Assembly (NCBI GenBank): GCA_030737875.1
Contig: CM060911.1
Coordinates: 53,132,501-53,196,500 of the forward strand
Direction: 5' to 3'
Source: Allium sativum
Taxonomy: Eukaryota; Streptophyta; Magnoliopsida; Asparagales; Amaryllidaceae
Length of the DNA stretch: 64,000 bases
The first letter of the stretch is position 1, and each line of letters opens with the position of its first letter. A program made the translations under genes and the position numbers. This document shows, one piece after another, positions 24,594-36,201 of the stretch. The notes beneath the pieces are model-generated. The model worked only from the letters and a program-made list of their open reading frames with translations. It had not been told where the DNA came from and ran no database searches.

Positions 24594-26059
24594 GGAACTT
24601 CATCCCAAAATTCTAACACCTACTTATCCTATCCTACACAACCAATTTGTGTCCATCCACTTTGTAACCATATGCGCATTTGCGCATGTGCGTAGTGTAC
24701 ATAACGCATTCCAACCACAAAAAATGTATGCACAATGATTCTAAATTGGATCCTCCTACATGCATGTATTAAATTTTTAGAACACTTTTGATAACATGAT
24801 GCAAAACATTCTAAATATACTAGCAGTTCTATATGAATGCAAATTTCAAAAATTCTTTTTTCATCCATAAACCTCACACGATTAAAAGTATAAAGAAAAT
24901 AATTTTTCATCCAAACCCTACCATCCAAAACGTCAACACCTATTTTATTATCCTAAACCGAAAAAAGGAAACCGAAGCGAAGAATTTTAACGTTCCCTTC
25001 GCTTATAAATATTCCATTCCCATCTTACAGTGGAAATTTCAGCTCATTTACCCAAAATACTCCAAAAATTTCCATATGTAGACTGTAAAAGTGGCTTAGA
25101 ACGAGCTCTAAAACGTAAAGCGAGTTAACTAGCAACTCGCGTGCATCACCGATAAGGTATGGAAACAACGTTTCCAAGTCTAAAACAGCCTTTTTCTTGT
25201 TGTTGTTAATGTTTTTATCACATTGTCGGTCCTATTGCAGCACTAAAACGCGCGGACAAATCATCCAAAAATCTTCCTTATACTGTTCATGTAACCAAAA
25301 AATCAAATTTTTTCATAAAAATAAACTTTTGCTTTAAAACTTCTTATATTTATTTTGAAAATTTCCTTTCAATACCGTTTCACTTTCCATATGAGATTCG
25401 TATGAAAATCAAAATTTCGGTAGCATGCGCTTTACTCCATTCTAACCGTCTATTTTATTGTAAAATAGACGGTTTAAACATGCGCAAACTATCGTACCCA
25501 AATTCTGCGTTCTTATGCAAACCGGAATAACAGTAAAAAAAAGTGAATTTTAAAAATGACAAAAGTTTTCTTTTCAAACAACGTTTTCCAAAAGTTTCAA
25601 AAATGTACTTTGCGGAAAATTAAATGATTCAAGTCACATGTTGGCGAAAAAGGAAGTCAATCAAGCAAAATGCGAAAACTGAAATCACACAAAAAGACGA
25701 AATAAATTTTAGCTAAATAAGGAAGGGTGATTTATTTATACCCATGATGAAAATAACGCAAAACCGGTCCTTTGCTAAAATTTATCCAACACCGAATTCT
25801 ATTCTATCAAACTCTAGGATAACTATTAGATAGATAAGAAAAATGAAATTTCATTCAAATGGATATGTGCAAATGAAACAAATATTTTCAAACATAGAAA
25901 TCTCATTAACATAAATCGTGCAATTTAAACAGCATTAGAAGTTACAAACACTACTACAACAAAGATAAAAATGCTGAAAAGGAAACACACGATACAAGAT
26001 AGAATATGCACAAGGCATAAGCTAACAATGCACAAGGCATAAGCTAACTATTAGATAGA
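24594..26059 (-). other. Non-coding interior between ORF and PPT
   Basis: AT-rich. I see no coding frame with a motif; the frames 24629-24928 and 24833-25081 are unsupported. An inverted repeat CCGTCTATTTTA..TAAAATAGACGG at about 25446-25474 could form a hairpin. Confidence 0.5.
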
Positions 26060-27035
26060 ATATGTCGGAAACATAGTATGGCTGAGATGCAATCAATCTC
26101 ATACGCCGCCAATGTTGCTCCCTACGGACCTCTCGAAAGCTCATCCTGTATTTGACGGATGGCGATGAGCTCCGAGTTGTCCTATCCAGGATGCTGGGGA
26201 TGCTGAGACTACTGAACTAGAGCGGGAGGTGTAGAACAAGATCATTGGGTAATTAAATGCCCATCTTATGGAGAATGGTGCGGATAATGGCGGTCGGCGC
26301 CTTCTTTACTGTCGGCTCCCCAGTAAGTCTCACTAGGAAGTGTCAGAAGACAGGTGAGAAGATGACTATAAGGAAAGTAGCTCCACGGGGTGTCGATGAA
26401 GGACTCATGAAGATGGATCATAAGCACGCACACCCAGTTAATGACTATACCACCAATAATAGTAGAAATGGTGCGGCGCACAGAAGGATAAATCTGCTTT
26501 AAGCTTCCTATCTTCGGGATGATGTTGTGCTACATGATACACACAATTACATGGGCAATGGACTGTAGATTAGCGGTGGTCCAAACTCCGGGGTCTCCAA
26601 GGAAGATACATTGAAGAATCTAAGGGTCCTCTATCTCGACATCATCAAGCTCGGCTCCAACGACTGAGATCCCCAAAATCCATTCCAAGTTGTCGTCGGT
26701 GAACTCGATATGGGTTCCCATGACTCAGGTCAGATGACGCAAGACTTGTCATCGATGTTAGCATTCATCTCGACATCAAATAGAAAAACGTAGTATAGAT
26801 ACATATCACGCTCAAAGATGTCGAAGCGCAGGATCGGTGCTAAGCCTAGGGAGACAAATATCTCCTCCAAACCAAAACTGGTGAAATCGGCGAACTTCAC
26901 CGGTCAACCAAATTGAAAATCATAATTGGTTATGACCAAGTAACGCTTAATCTTATCCTCAACGTTGTCTAGCCATGCGGCTTCCTGAGGTATGAGACCA
27001 GAGTGTTGAGCAGTGATATTTCGAGGAGGTTCCAT
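26060..27035 (-). pseudogene. Decayed ORF of the plant transposon/gag-like family (Transposase_32-like)
   Basis: Starts at ATG 27035 (MEPPRNITAQHSGL) and reads QEAAWLDNVEDKIKRYLVI, then EEIFVSLGLAP and FDIFERDMYLYYV. After a shift near 26725 it continues with GTHIEFTDDNLEWILGI, LGDPGVWTTANLQSI and IIGGIVINWVCVLM, then FIDTPWSYFPYSHLL near 26375. A last shift leads to REQHWRRMRL near 26100. Four stops interrupt it: TGA at about 26905 and 26731, and TAG at 26620-26622 and 26530-26532. From memory this pattern fits the uncharacterised 'putative plant transposon protein' domain. It is GC-richer than its surroundings. It is the only coding sequence of the element and may be a gag substitute, which is an inference. 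Confidence 0.6.
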
Positions 27036-28647
27036 GGAAGAATCAGTGAATCGGGCGAACAAAATTACATATCTAGGGTACAATACGGTAGAGATCTACA
27101 CGAGAAGGATTTTGGTGGTAACTATGGTTGAAATGGAGTGGAGATTGCTCGAATTGGCGCTTGGAAGTGGAGGAAGGTTTTTGGTTTGCTGGAAATGGGG
27201 TTTGGAGATGGAGACATGGGCTGGAACGATATATATATCGTTATAATCGAAGCGGGTCAGGCTACAGGCCACGCCCCAAAGGGGGAGCGTTTGACTTAGC
27301 CCTTAGAGTGGGGTCGACCGCCAATCGATCCATTGCCTCCAAAAGGGCGCGGTTTGAACCTCGGCCCAACGACCCGAATAAATTGTGTAAAAATTAAAAT
27401 AAAATTCCTATTATGTCGAATCGACTTCCGAACACAACTGAATTCTCATGTCGACTTCCACCACTAGTCGAGTCGAGAAATTTAATTCCCAACGCCTTTT
27501 CCCTGCCTCCGGACAACCGTGACCACCAACGAATGAACGAATTTAGAGTAGAAAGCCAGCTAGAAGTCCAAAATATAATTGAGATGGATTTTCCCCTTAC
27601 CTAGCTATTAAACAAATAAACAATTTGAAATCAAATACCCTAAAGATCAAGACAAAGGATTTTACTTAGCCTTTCCGAAGGAAATTTTAAAACTTTTCAA
27701 AAATGGAATTTATTATTAACTAATGGTTTAGCACTTATGAATCCAATTTATTATTGTTATCCTTATTATTTATATTCTAGTTTGTACCGCAAACAGAAAA
27801 ACCTTTTTTGCATTCAAAATTATTGGAACTTTAAAATCCCGAGGATTGATTATGATGATTTCAATAAACCGTCAAATTTTTAAAAAGAGATTACTAAAAA
27901 TCACTAGGAATGGGTATTAATTATTTCATATTTAGTGGCATAGTCCTTGTTACCTCCAATTCCGTTCTTTCTACCAATCGGATTATATATCTTAAAATCA
28001 CATAAAGCACAATAATTATGAAACACAAATAGATAAAATTTTTAAAACCATGTCTTTATAAAACCATTTTCCGAAACTGAAATTTCAAAACTTTTGAAAT
28101 CCATTTTTTCCAAACATTTTAAAATAAAATTCCCTCGAGTACAAGGCCAAGAGCTCAAATGAGTATTTTTAATAAAGGAATATCCTGAAATTTAATGAAG
28201 TAACGAATGGATTCAACTCGTAATTATTTCCAAATGGATATGACATTTTAATATGGATCTCCCACTTCAAGACCAAGAAAAGACCTTTGACTGGAACTAC
28301 AAAACGAAAACAAAAATCAGAGATCACGACTATCTCGGTTGTAGCTAGATTTTTATCCAGTCCCCAAACTCGAATCAACGGAACCCACCATATGCCATAC
28401 TCATGCTCTTCACAATGAAATCGCCAACGTACTATAGGGTAAGATAGAATTAGATAGATACTCGAACTCAACATATTTCAACTCTTAGTTGCTTAAAGCC
28501 CATTTCTATATAATTAGGCCCATGACTAATTCATCGTTGAAATAAATTAAAGTCGAGTAAGAAAGATGGAGAAAATAGGAAAAGGAAATTGAATTATGTT
28601 TTCTCACGAGTCCTAATTAAACTAATTCCTCTGATCGTCTAACCTAA
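27036..28647 (-). other. Leader-side interior between PBS and ORF
   Basis: About 1.6 kb on the 5' side of the decayed ORF. The frames at 27013-27604 and 28169-28474 show no domain and lie in the leader of a retroelement. I call no gene here. Confidence 0.5.
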
Positions 28648-28659
28648 GCTCTGATACCA
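28648..28659 (-). other. Primer binding site, initiator tRNA-Met
   Basis: The minus strand reads TGGTATCAGAGC, two bases from the 5' LTR start at 28662. It is the same primer as in the Copia-type element. Confidence 0.92.
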
Positions 28660-28661
28660 AA

Positions 28662-31600
28662 TGTAACTCCCCACACTTTTCTGAGCCTAAAGTTCAACAA
28701 AATTCGAGACTTGAACACATCCAACCATGGAACGTATAAATCTGGTACCTGCAAATAAACGAGCATAAGCATAATCGGAGTACGATAAAATAACTCACAA
28801 TGAAAACAAAATAAGATAGACTAGTACTAACTCAAGTAACTACCTCTTTTAAAAGTGAGTCACTTTGCCAATACCGAGCATGAGAGAGAACCCGACCTTC
28901 TCCAGAAAACCTGGGAGGTTGTAATGAGGAGTGGGTCAGAACAACAAGTTCTGGTGAACAAGAAAAGTGCAACACATATTACAATACACAAATGTATCCA
29001 GTTTGGTTCAACCCAAGATATATGCCTATCAAGGCTAGTGATTCTAACCTAGCCTTGTGAACATTTACGCACGACTCTAACTACCCTTCCCAAGGTAGTA
29101 TTCCCAATGAAATATCGATACCGAGATAGAACGTATACGCATATATCTATGAAGCCTTTAAACTAAGTATTAAACTGAGAAATGAACTCCCAACTACGAA
29201 GTTTATTTATTCACATGTATATACGCAACCACCTAACACCTCACTATTGACTGATAAATGTGGATTCCTCCGATTGCTTAAGACCCTAGGCGGAAGTATT
29301 AGTCATCAAGTACCTCTCAATGATTTACTCAACATTATTATAAACTAGAGGACACTAGCTACATGGCTCTGCTAGTTAAGGCTTCTGTCATTGAAGCATA
29401 TAAAGTCATGCCCCACATAAGGTGAGAGATAGTATCTCATTGCTTAAGACTAACAACTCCTATTGGTGGAATCTCGTTGTACCATCTTGCCGGCCTTATT
29501 GGATGATCCTCTTAGACGCTTATACTTCCCACAAGATAGGTAACCCTATGGAATGACCATACTAAACGTTTTTGAACCCAGGTTTAGGTAGGATTCACAC
29601 ACCATTTAAGATAACTAACTCAGTGACATATTCCCAGGTGGACCCCTCGACCCAAGACACTTAAGACCAAGGAAGCGGACTATTCGTGAAGATTATCAAG
29701 TTCGCACCCAATTAGCCTTTAATGCTTCTGTTTATGGGAGGTGGGCTACGCGATCACTTAATAATTTTTTATATGAGGATCTAACCATTTAAGACCTTAA
29801 TCCCAAAGAAGGCTACATTATTGAGTTATTTCCATTTAGTTTCCCTTTATGGAAATACCATACGCACACTATTAATTATCATTACGGGTTCTATGGTTAA
29901 TGATATTTCACATCATTAACCTATCAAGTCCAATTTTCACTTTTTAATTATAAGTTCTATATTAACTAGTATATATATATGAGGAAAGCTATATCCTTAT
30001 TATCCCTGGATATTTATATAATTATCTCCCTGATTGGACTTAGCATTTTAAATGGCAATCAATACCCATTAATCTCCTTCTTTTATTTCGTTCGTTCCAG
30101 TTTCATAGGGTTATTGCCATTTATAACCGTAACGGTCATATTTTCCTAAGGAAACAATAAATATTTATTACCTTTTATTCTTATTGATTGTAATTAATGC
30201 TACTTATGAACCTAATGATCATAATTTCCTAAGACATTAATTAACAATGGAATATCCTTATTTTATCAGTACTGAAACATCTATTTCTTGTACCCCAAAG
30301 ACATTACTAAATTTTTATTTATTTTTTGCCTATTATATATATATATACACATATACATGTGTATATATATGCATGCACCATACCTTTAACATTAAGCTGA
30401 CCCCTTGTGGATGTTGGATCTACCAGGTGGTTCCGGGCAGACTTCTACCACGAGTCGAACTTAACCTTGTGTTTTGATGTAGTTATATCTTAAATTCCCT
30501 AATTGGGGTTTACAACATTAATCCTAGCTAATTTAGAAATTGTAACCATTAGGCTTAACTAACTAATTAAATTTGTTTCCTCAATCAACGTCGGTGACAA
30601 TTGATGACTCTATTTATAGTAATCAATTGCACTAATTGCTACAATGGTCACCATAGATATATTCATTTAATATGGATTACATTTACTTGTATAATTTAAT
30701 AAAATAAATACAATTCAAACGTTCAAACATTCATTAATATGTGTATTTCGTAGTTTACGTAGACTCGGATGGATAATATATATATATAAGTATATATATA
30801 TATATATACACACTTATATTTTTTGCGCAGATATTTCTTTTGTTATTATTGTTAGGTTTAATAATTTGGTTCAACTAACAACCAGACATCCCTTCTTGTA
30901 TTTAATCTTGTAGAAAGGTTATAAATTTTACCAAAAGACCGTCAATTACAGTTACTGTAAGCTATGTCAGAGTATTAGGATAAAAACATTTCAAACCATA
31001 AGAAATATATATTTATGTATATATTCGGAATAGTTGATGCAAACTACGCACGAATATATTTGTATGTGAATTTATGCAACTTTTCGCTTTTCCAATTTTG
31101 GCATATATCTTATTGGTTTCAAATGATGTCCTTTTATTTAAAAAAGCAAAAAGGCATTACTTACAATAAATAAGTTAAACATCAACAAAATTGAACAAAA
31201 ATAGGCTTATGTATTTTTAATCAAAATTACATAATTTATCATTTAACAATGAAACTATAAATCTGGAACAAGCTACATCTTAACGGTGTTGTATAAGACT
31301 GATTTCCTGATCTACGTTGTTTTTACAATAATCCCAATACATTTTCAAACACCGTTGTAGGCGATATGCATAAATAATTAAGAAAGCCTACAAATAATAT
31401 TATTCAAGACCACAAATCTATATTTTCAGGTTTTTGACAATAAGCAGATCTAATAGGCATCATTTCAGATTTAACAATACTATGAATAGATCTAATAAAT
31501 GTTAGGCATATATTTAAGATCTAATACAAACGAGATAATTAAGCTATTGTAACTTTGTATATAAATTTCCAAATAACTTGAAATCATTGTAATATGAAAT

Positions 31601-31993
31601 CTAAATAATCTTTTAAGCCTACAATCCCCAAATTCTTATAGATGTACAATTAATTTGAAAAGGGGATGCTTTCAAATCTGTAGATTTGTAAGAAAATAGG
31701 AAAAGAGGGGAGAATCCGATGTAAAATAGCTTAGCCGTTAATTCATAACCTTTTTCATTTGAATATGATTATCCCTTTCAAATCTGAATGATTTATATTT
31801 GATTGATTAATTGTGTATGAATATATTTTTATGTAAGAAATTGATTTGAAGAGAAAGGAAATTGGCATAGCTTTGCTGGTGCCTACATATTTGTGTGGAA
31901 ATAATGAGACCTTACATCTTTATTTATAGGAGTGGAATTGGCCATGAACCGTTAGATTTATTTTAATAAACATCCGTCTGTTTGTATAATATA

Positions 31994-32039
<46 letters not shown>

Positions 32040-32379
32040 ACAAAAATATCTTAACCTAGATGTCACTGGGTGCTTCATGCCCGAAGTGGTCGACTGCTCC
32101 CCCAGGTGTGTCAACCGCTCTTTGGCTGATTCTCCCAGTGAGGGCTTGTTATAAATGCTAAGATATGTAATATTTATTCTGTTTATTTATTCCATCTGTT
32201 TTTCGTTTTTCATCTGTAACTTGACTCCTTTGCAAAACTCCAAACATGAAAATTGACCAGAATTCTGAGACGAACGCAATGGTTAAAGTTTCATGGTCAA
32301 TTCCATTATTTATAGAAATTCCTATTTTTGAGGATCTAATTAAATAATTAATCTATTGTCAAAATTCCAGATTGATACA
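28662..32379 (-). repeat. 5' LTR of the second element
   Basis: 3718 bp, uninterrupted, TGTAACTCCC at one end and GATTGATACA at the other. Its last bases changed from TGTTACA to TGATACA. It contains TA tracts (30340-30350, 30778-30813) and a CATA tract at 31992-32040. Confidence 0.88.
31992..32040. repeat. CATA/TA microsatellite in the 5' LTR
   Basis: About eight CATA units followed by a TA run. The left LTR has only a short non-repetitive stretch at the matching site near 24200, so the expansion happened after insertion. Confidence 0.8.
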
Positions 32380-32384
32380 CCCTG

Positions 32385-34131
32385 TCCAGACTTGCTGTGT
32401 TTGGCCTCAATAAATACCAAGTTCGTTGTGGGGAGGTTGTTTTATATTCTCTAGCTTAGTGAGCTACCAAATTGAATCTCTCGGTTGGTTCTGACTTTGG
32501 GTATGGTTTGTGTCGGTGCTAGAAGTGGTGTGTGTTCGACAGTGTGTTTAGGATTATCATCATGTATTTTTCGAGTTATTGTCTGCCATTGGGTTTGTTT
32601 TGTGGCTGTGGAGTGGTGTGCATTCTGGTCTTTGGAGTTATGTGACGTTTTGCATGTAGTGTTGCGCCCAGCTAGTTGGTGGAACTGCTTATGAAGGATG
32701 ATGGATGTTGGTCAGACTCTCTTTATGTCATGGTTTTGTTAAGTGCAAGGCTGTAGTTTTTCTGTGGAGTTGCGCTGTGGGGATGTCATAATCTTGATGC
32801 TACTCTTCTGGAGTATTTGTTTGTCAGACTCTAAGCTATGGTGTAGGTGTTGCTGGTGCTTATTTTCTACTACCTTGCCTTGTATTTCGAGACATGTGCT
32901 TCCTATTGCAAGTAGTACCTAGTTTGTTATTGTGTAGTACTTTGTACTATGTTTTGTTAATGTAATTTGCTTCTGTTCAAAGTATGTCCGTATTTCTAAT
33001 GTATGTTGTTTGTATTAATAGTATTATGTTTGGAAACTTTACATCGTCGTTTCTCCCGGTGTGGAGAATGAGGTTATTTTGTAGTCTAGTAAAAGTGGCT
33101 AGCTCCAATCCTGTAATCTAGTCTAGATGTAATGGAGGAACCACTTTAATATCCGTTTATGGTGGACGATCCACTATAAAAACCGAATTAGTAGTTTGAT
33201 AATCTGTCAATCTCCTGTAATATTGAAATTATCATTTGTTATATTAATTAGTGTTTGCAGTCACATTAAAAACTGGTCGGCTTTGCCAAAAAACTAGATA
33301 AAATAGATGCAATAAATGAAAATTGAAGAACTAATAGTGAATTCAAACAAATTATATTTAAATAAAAGGATCAACAACAAAAATATTTGAGAAAAACGTT
33401 AGTTATTTAGAATTTTTTCTTGAATTACATATTACATATAAAATTAGAAAAGATGAAATGAAAACACAATGGAAAAAAGTAAATGACAGAGATAGAAAAT
33501 AATGGTAGAAAGTAGAGCAAGGAATGATTTTTTTAAATTAAATCATAGAGAAGAGGAAAAAGAGAATATGATGGTAGCAAATGAAATGAAACATAGATAA
33601 GAGTTATAAATAATTTTTTTTAATTATGTTATGTATATGAAATTGGAAAAGGTGAAATAAATTATTATGAAAAAAAACAAATAGGAAAGATATAAAATAA
33701 CGATATAAAACATAGTTTAGGATGAGAAAGCGTAATGAAACTATGGAAAAGTGGAAACAAGATTATGAGAGTAGTAAAAGAAATAAAACATAAAAAAGGT
33801 AGTTTTTCAAATTTCGTCTATTACATAATGAGATATCATTAATTGCTAAATTAATGGTGGAAGCTTTTTTTAAATATTGAGATTTTATTTAGGGGACTAA
33901 ATGGAAAACATACTAAGCAGAACGCAGTATTCAGTCCGATGGGTAGCTTTTTGAATTTTGTCTGCTACATAATTAGATGTCATTAATCTATCTATTACTT
34001 AAACCTAAAAGCACAATTCCAACAATGCATACGCGGAGGCACAGATTGCAGCTTTTCGTTATTTGTGCTCTCATGTTCAATGTTTCCGTCCGCGTTGCTT
34101 GAAATTAAAAAACTAATATCAAGCAGAATAA
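32385..34131. other. Region right of the second element; no gene
   Basis: 32385-33060 is GT-rich and reads like a 3' untranslated region or LTR interior on the plus strand; its only frame (32485-32694) lacks a domain. 33300-34000 is A-rich. It holds diverged direct repeats: about 33440-33530 against 33640-33715, and a 45-bp pair starting near 33799 and 33942 (TCGTCTATTACATAAT against TTGTCTGCTACATAAT). Confidence 0.4.
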
Positions 34132-34183
34132 GTCACCTACCCACTGAATCTAAACAAAAAAAAGCTTGAGATCTCCTACAGCC

Positions 34184-36162
34184 ATGGCTGCCAAGTCCTT
34201 CCTTAATCCAATTTTCGACAATAACCCCAATCGAAAGGGGGATTCTTCATCTCCTCCCCTTCTCTCCACCAATCCCCTTCTAGTCTTCCTCAACCTTCTT
34301 CAGATTTCTTGGTCGATGAGGATGGGTTTACTAGGGTTGTCAATCAAAAGAAGAACCCTAAATCTTCTCTAAACCTAATGCTTTTGCCCATCTTAGACAA
34401 GGGGCAAGTAAATCGAGTGCTCATATTCTGCAAGGTGTGGGTATATCGAGTGAATACCCAACTAAATCGAGAAATAAACCATTCCTGACTTCTAATGGTG
34501 AAAGATTTCAATCAGGAAATAAAATTCAACCAAGAAATGGTAACGATAAAGGTCAAGATTAGCTATAGCAAATCAATAATGCCCTACCTAAAGATCTAAA
34601 GACATCTTCTTGGGCGGAAATAATGAAGAATGGAACCAAGACTCCAAATTTGATCTAGACTTTATTCCTCCTGTAGGGGGTATTGAAGAGAAGTTCGTTG
34701 TTATTTTTGAGGAGACAAGTATTAGAACAGAAGTAAAGTGGGGGCTGTTTGTTGTTGCCTATGTAATTGGCAAACGCCCCCGTACCACCACTTTAGGGCT
34801 TTTGTAGTCAGAACATGGAATCCTACAGGTTCATTCGAAATTTTCACTCGTGAAAATGGCTTCTTCATATTACGGTTTACTAATAGCGAAGATTGTGAAA
34901 AGCTCCTCTAAGGAGGGCCATATTTCATCAATGGAAAACTAATTATCTTAAAAAGATGGACCAAGAAATTAATCTTGAATAGGGATTTGTTGAGCACGAT
35001 GCCAGTATGGATAGGTCTCCCTGAACTAAACCTAAGATTATGGGACAAGGAGGTGTTCAACGTAATAGCAAGTTTAATTGGCACTCCGCTGAAAATGGAT
35101 GAGCAGACTTCCAAAGAAACTCGTCTGACTTACGCTCGCATTCTTGTTGAGTTCAGAGTGGATACCGATCTACCCAACGAGGCATCGGTGTACATGCATG
35201 ATGTAGAACTAATCTCTCAGCCAATCACGTATGAACTAATTCCAGACAGGTGCATAAATGTTTTAGACATTCATTTGATAATTGTATTCACAATCAAGAT
35301 TCAAGAGTGGATTCTAAAGAATCCACAAATCCTGAATCTAATTCTGAACCCATTAATTCTGGAATTAATTCACACGTTTTTCCTCACTCTCCTACCAATC
35401 TTGCAAGCACACCGCCGCCCCTCGCTTCAGATGTTATGAATATAGACACGACTGAAACTAACATTATTGAAGTGGGTATTTCGAATCCGCCCCCAACAAC
35501 ATTTGACAAAGTCTCGATGTTCTTCAGAACTCAATTCAACCCAGCAAGACATTATGACTGCAAGTTCAATGCAAAACCTGCAAACTGACAAGGGTCCAAA
35601 TGAAACTGAGGTAGTTATTGCAAATACTCTCTCAGTTCAGATGGAACAACCTTCAGAAACCAGCAGAAATCAAAACATTGCAGAGGGGTACAAAAATTCA
35701 ATGGTCATTGAGTCCTCCCCCCTAAAGGATAACCCAAGTTAAATTACAAATTCTGTAAAAATCAATTTAAAAGGTAAAGAAATTGATTACAGTGAATTAT
35801 TAGCTACAGACCCTATTTTCACTGATTCAAGCCTACTAGCTCCTGGACTTGAATCTATTAAGCTCTCTTTTATCACCGAGGAAAACATCTAGAAAGCAGT
35901 CAACAAGGTGGATGCTCCCAAGCCATCGAAACCTGCATCACCAACTAAAAAAAAGAAGAAGTGTAGGACTAAAAGCCTTTCAGATATCACAACAGTAGAG
36001 GACACAGAGGACGCTGCAGATCATGAGTTCAGGAAAAAATATATAAACAAGAATTCAAAATGGGAAAAGAAGCTAAAAACTTCTGATAATGCCAGCTTTA
36101 AGAAGAGTGGTAAACAGAAGGAGGTTAAAGTGGACAGCATGAAGCTCAGTGGTCCACCGTAG
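34184..36162 (+). pseudogene. LINE ORF1 (DUF4283-like nucleic-acid-binding protein), broken
   Basis: Starts MAAKSFLNPIFDNNPNRKG at 34184. After frame changes a FLVDEDGFTRVVNQKK segment appears, then from about 34600 the conserved DUF4283 region: VVAYVIGKRP, FEIFTRENGFFILRF, GGPYFINGKLIILKRW and MPVWIGLPELNLRLW. The clean 154-codon part runs from 34975. A zinc-knuckle-like CHKCFRHSFDNC follows in a shifted frame at about 35250, with spacing two residues short of the usual CX2CX4HX4C. The C-terminal third is Ser/Asn/Glu-rich, then lysine-rich (KKKKKC; KKLKTSDNASFKK), and ends at 36162. At least three frameshifts and stops near 34909, 35740 and 35890 break it. In the family ORF1 coats LINE RNA. 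Confidence 0.82.
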
Positions 36163-36201
36163 ATTCCATATCCTTTATTTTTAATATATTTTTATATATT
36201 T

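Larger units (their letters stand above)
16285..32379 (-). mobile_element. Non-autonomous LTR retrotransposon (Gypsy-like) carrying a nested solo LTR
   Basis: The left LTR (16285-24576, interrupted) and right LTR (28662-32379) match along their length. Without the insert they are 3716 and 3718 bp. Outer ends are TGTAACACCC and TGATACA (a decayed TGTTACA). Flanks are cccta and ccctg, a 5-bp duplication with one change. A PBS follows the right LTR and a PPT precedes the left LTR on the minus strand. The 4.1 kb interior has one decayed ORF and no pol. The LTR termini and tRNA-Met PBS suggest Ty3/Gypsy, but without pol the superfamily is an inference. By eye the LTR copies differ by roughly a tenth in the first 250 bases, more than the Copia-type pair, so this insertion is older. 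Confidence 0.87.

Noticed and set aside
24577..28661. Expected pol genes of the second LTR element
   Set aside because: I looked for integrase, reverse transcriptase and RNase H motifs on the minus strand and found none. The element is treated as non-autonomous.
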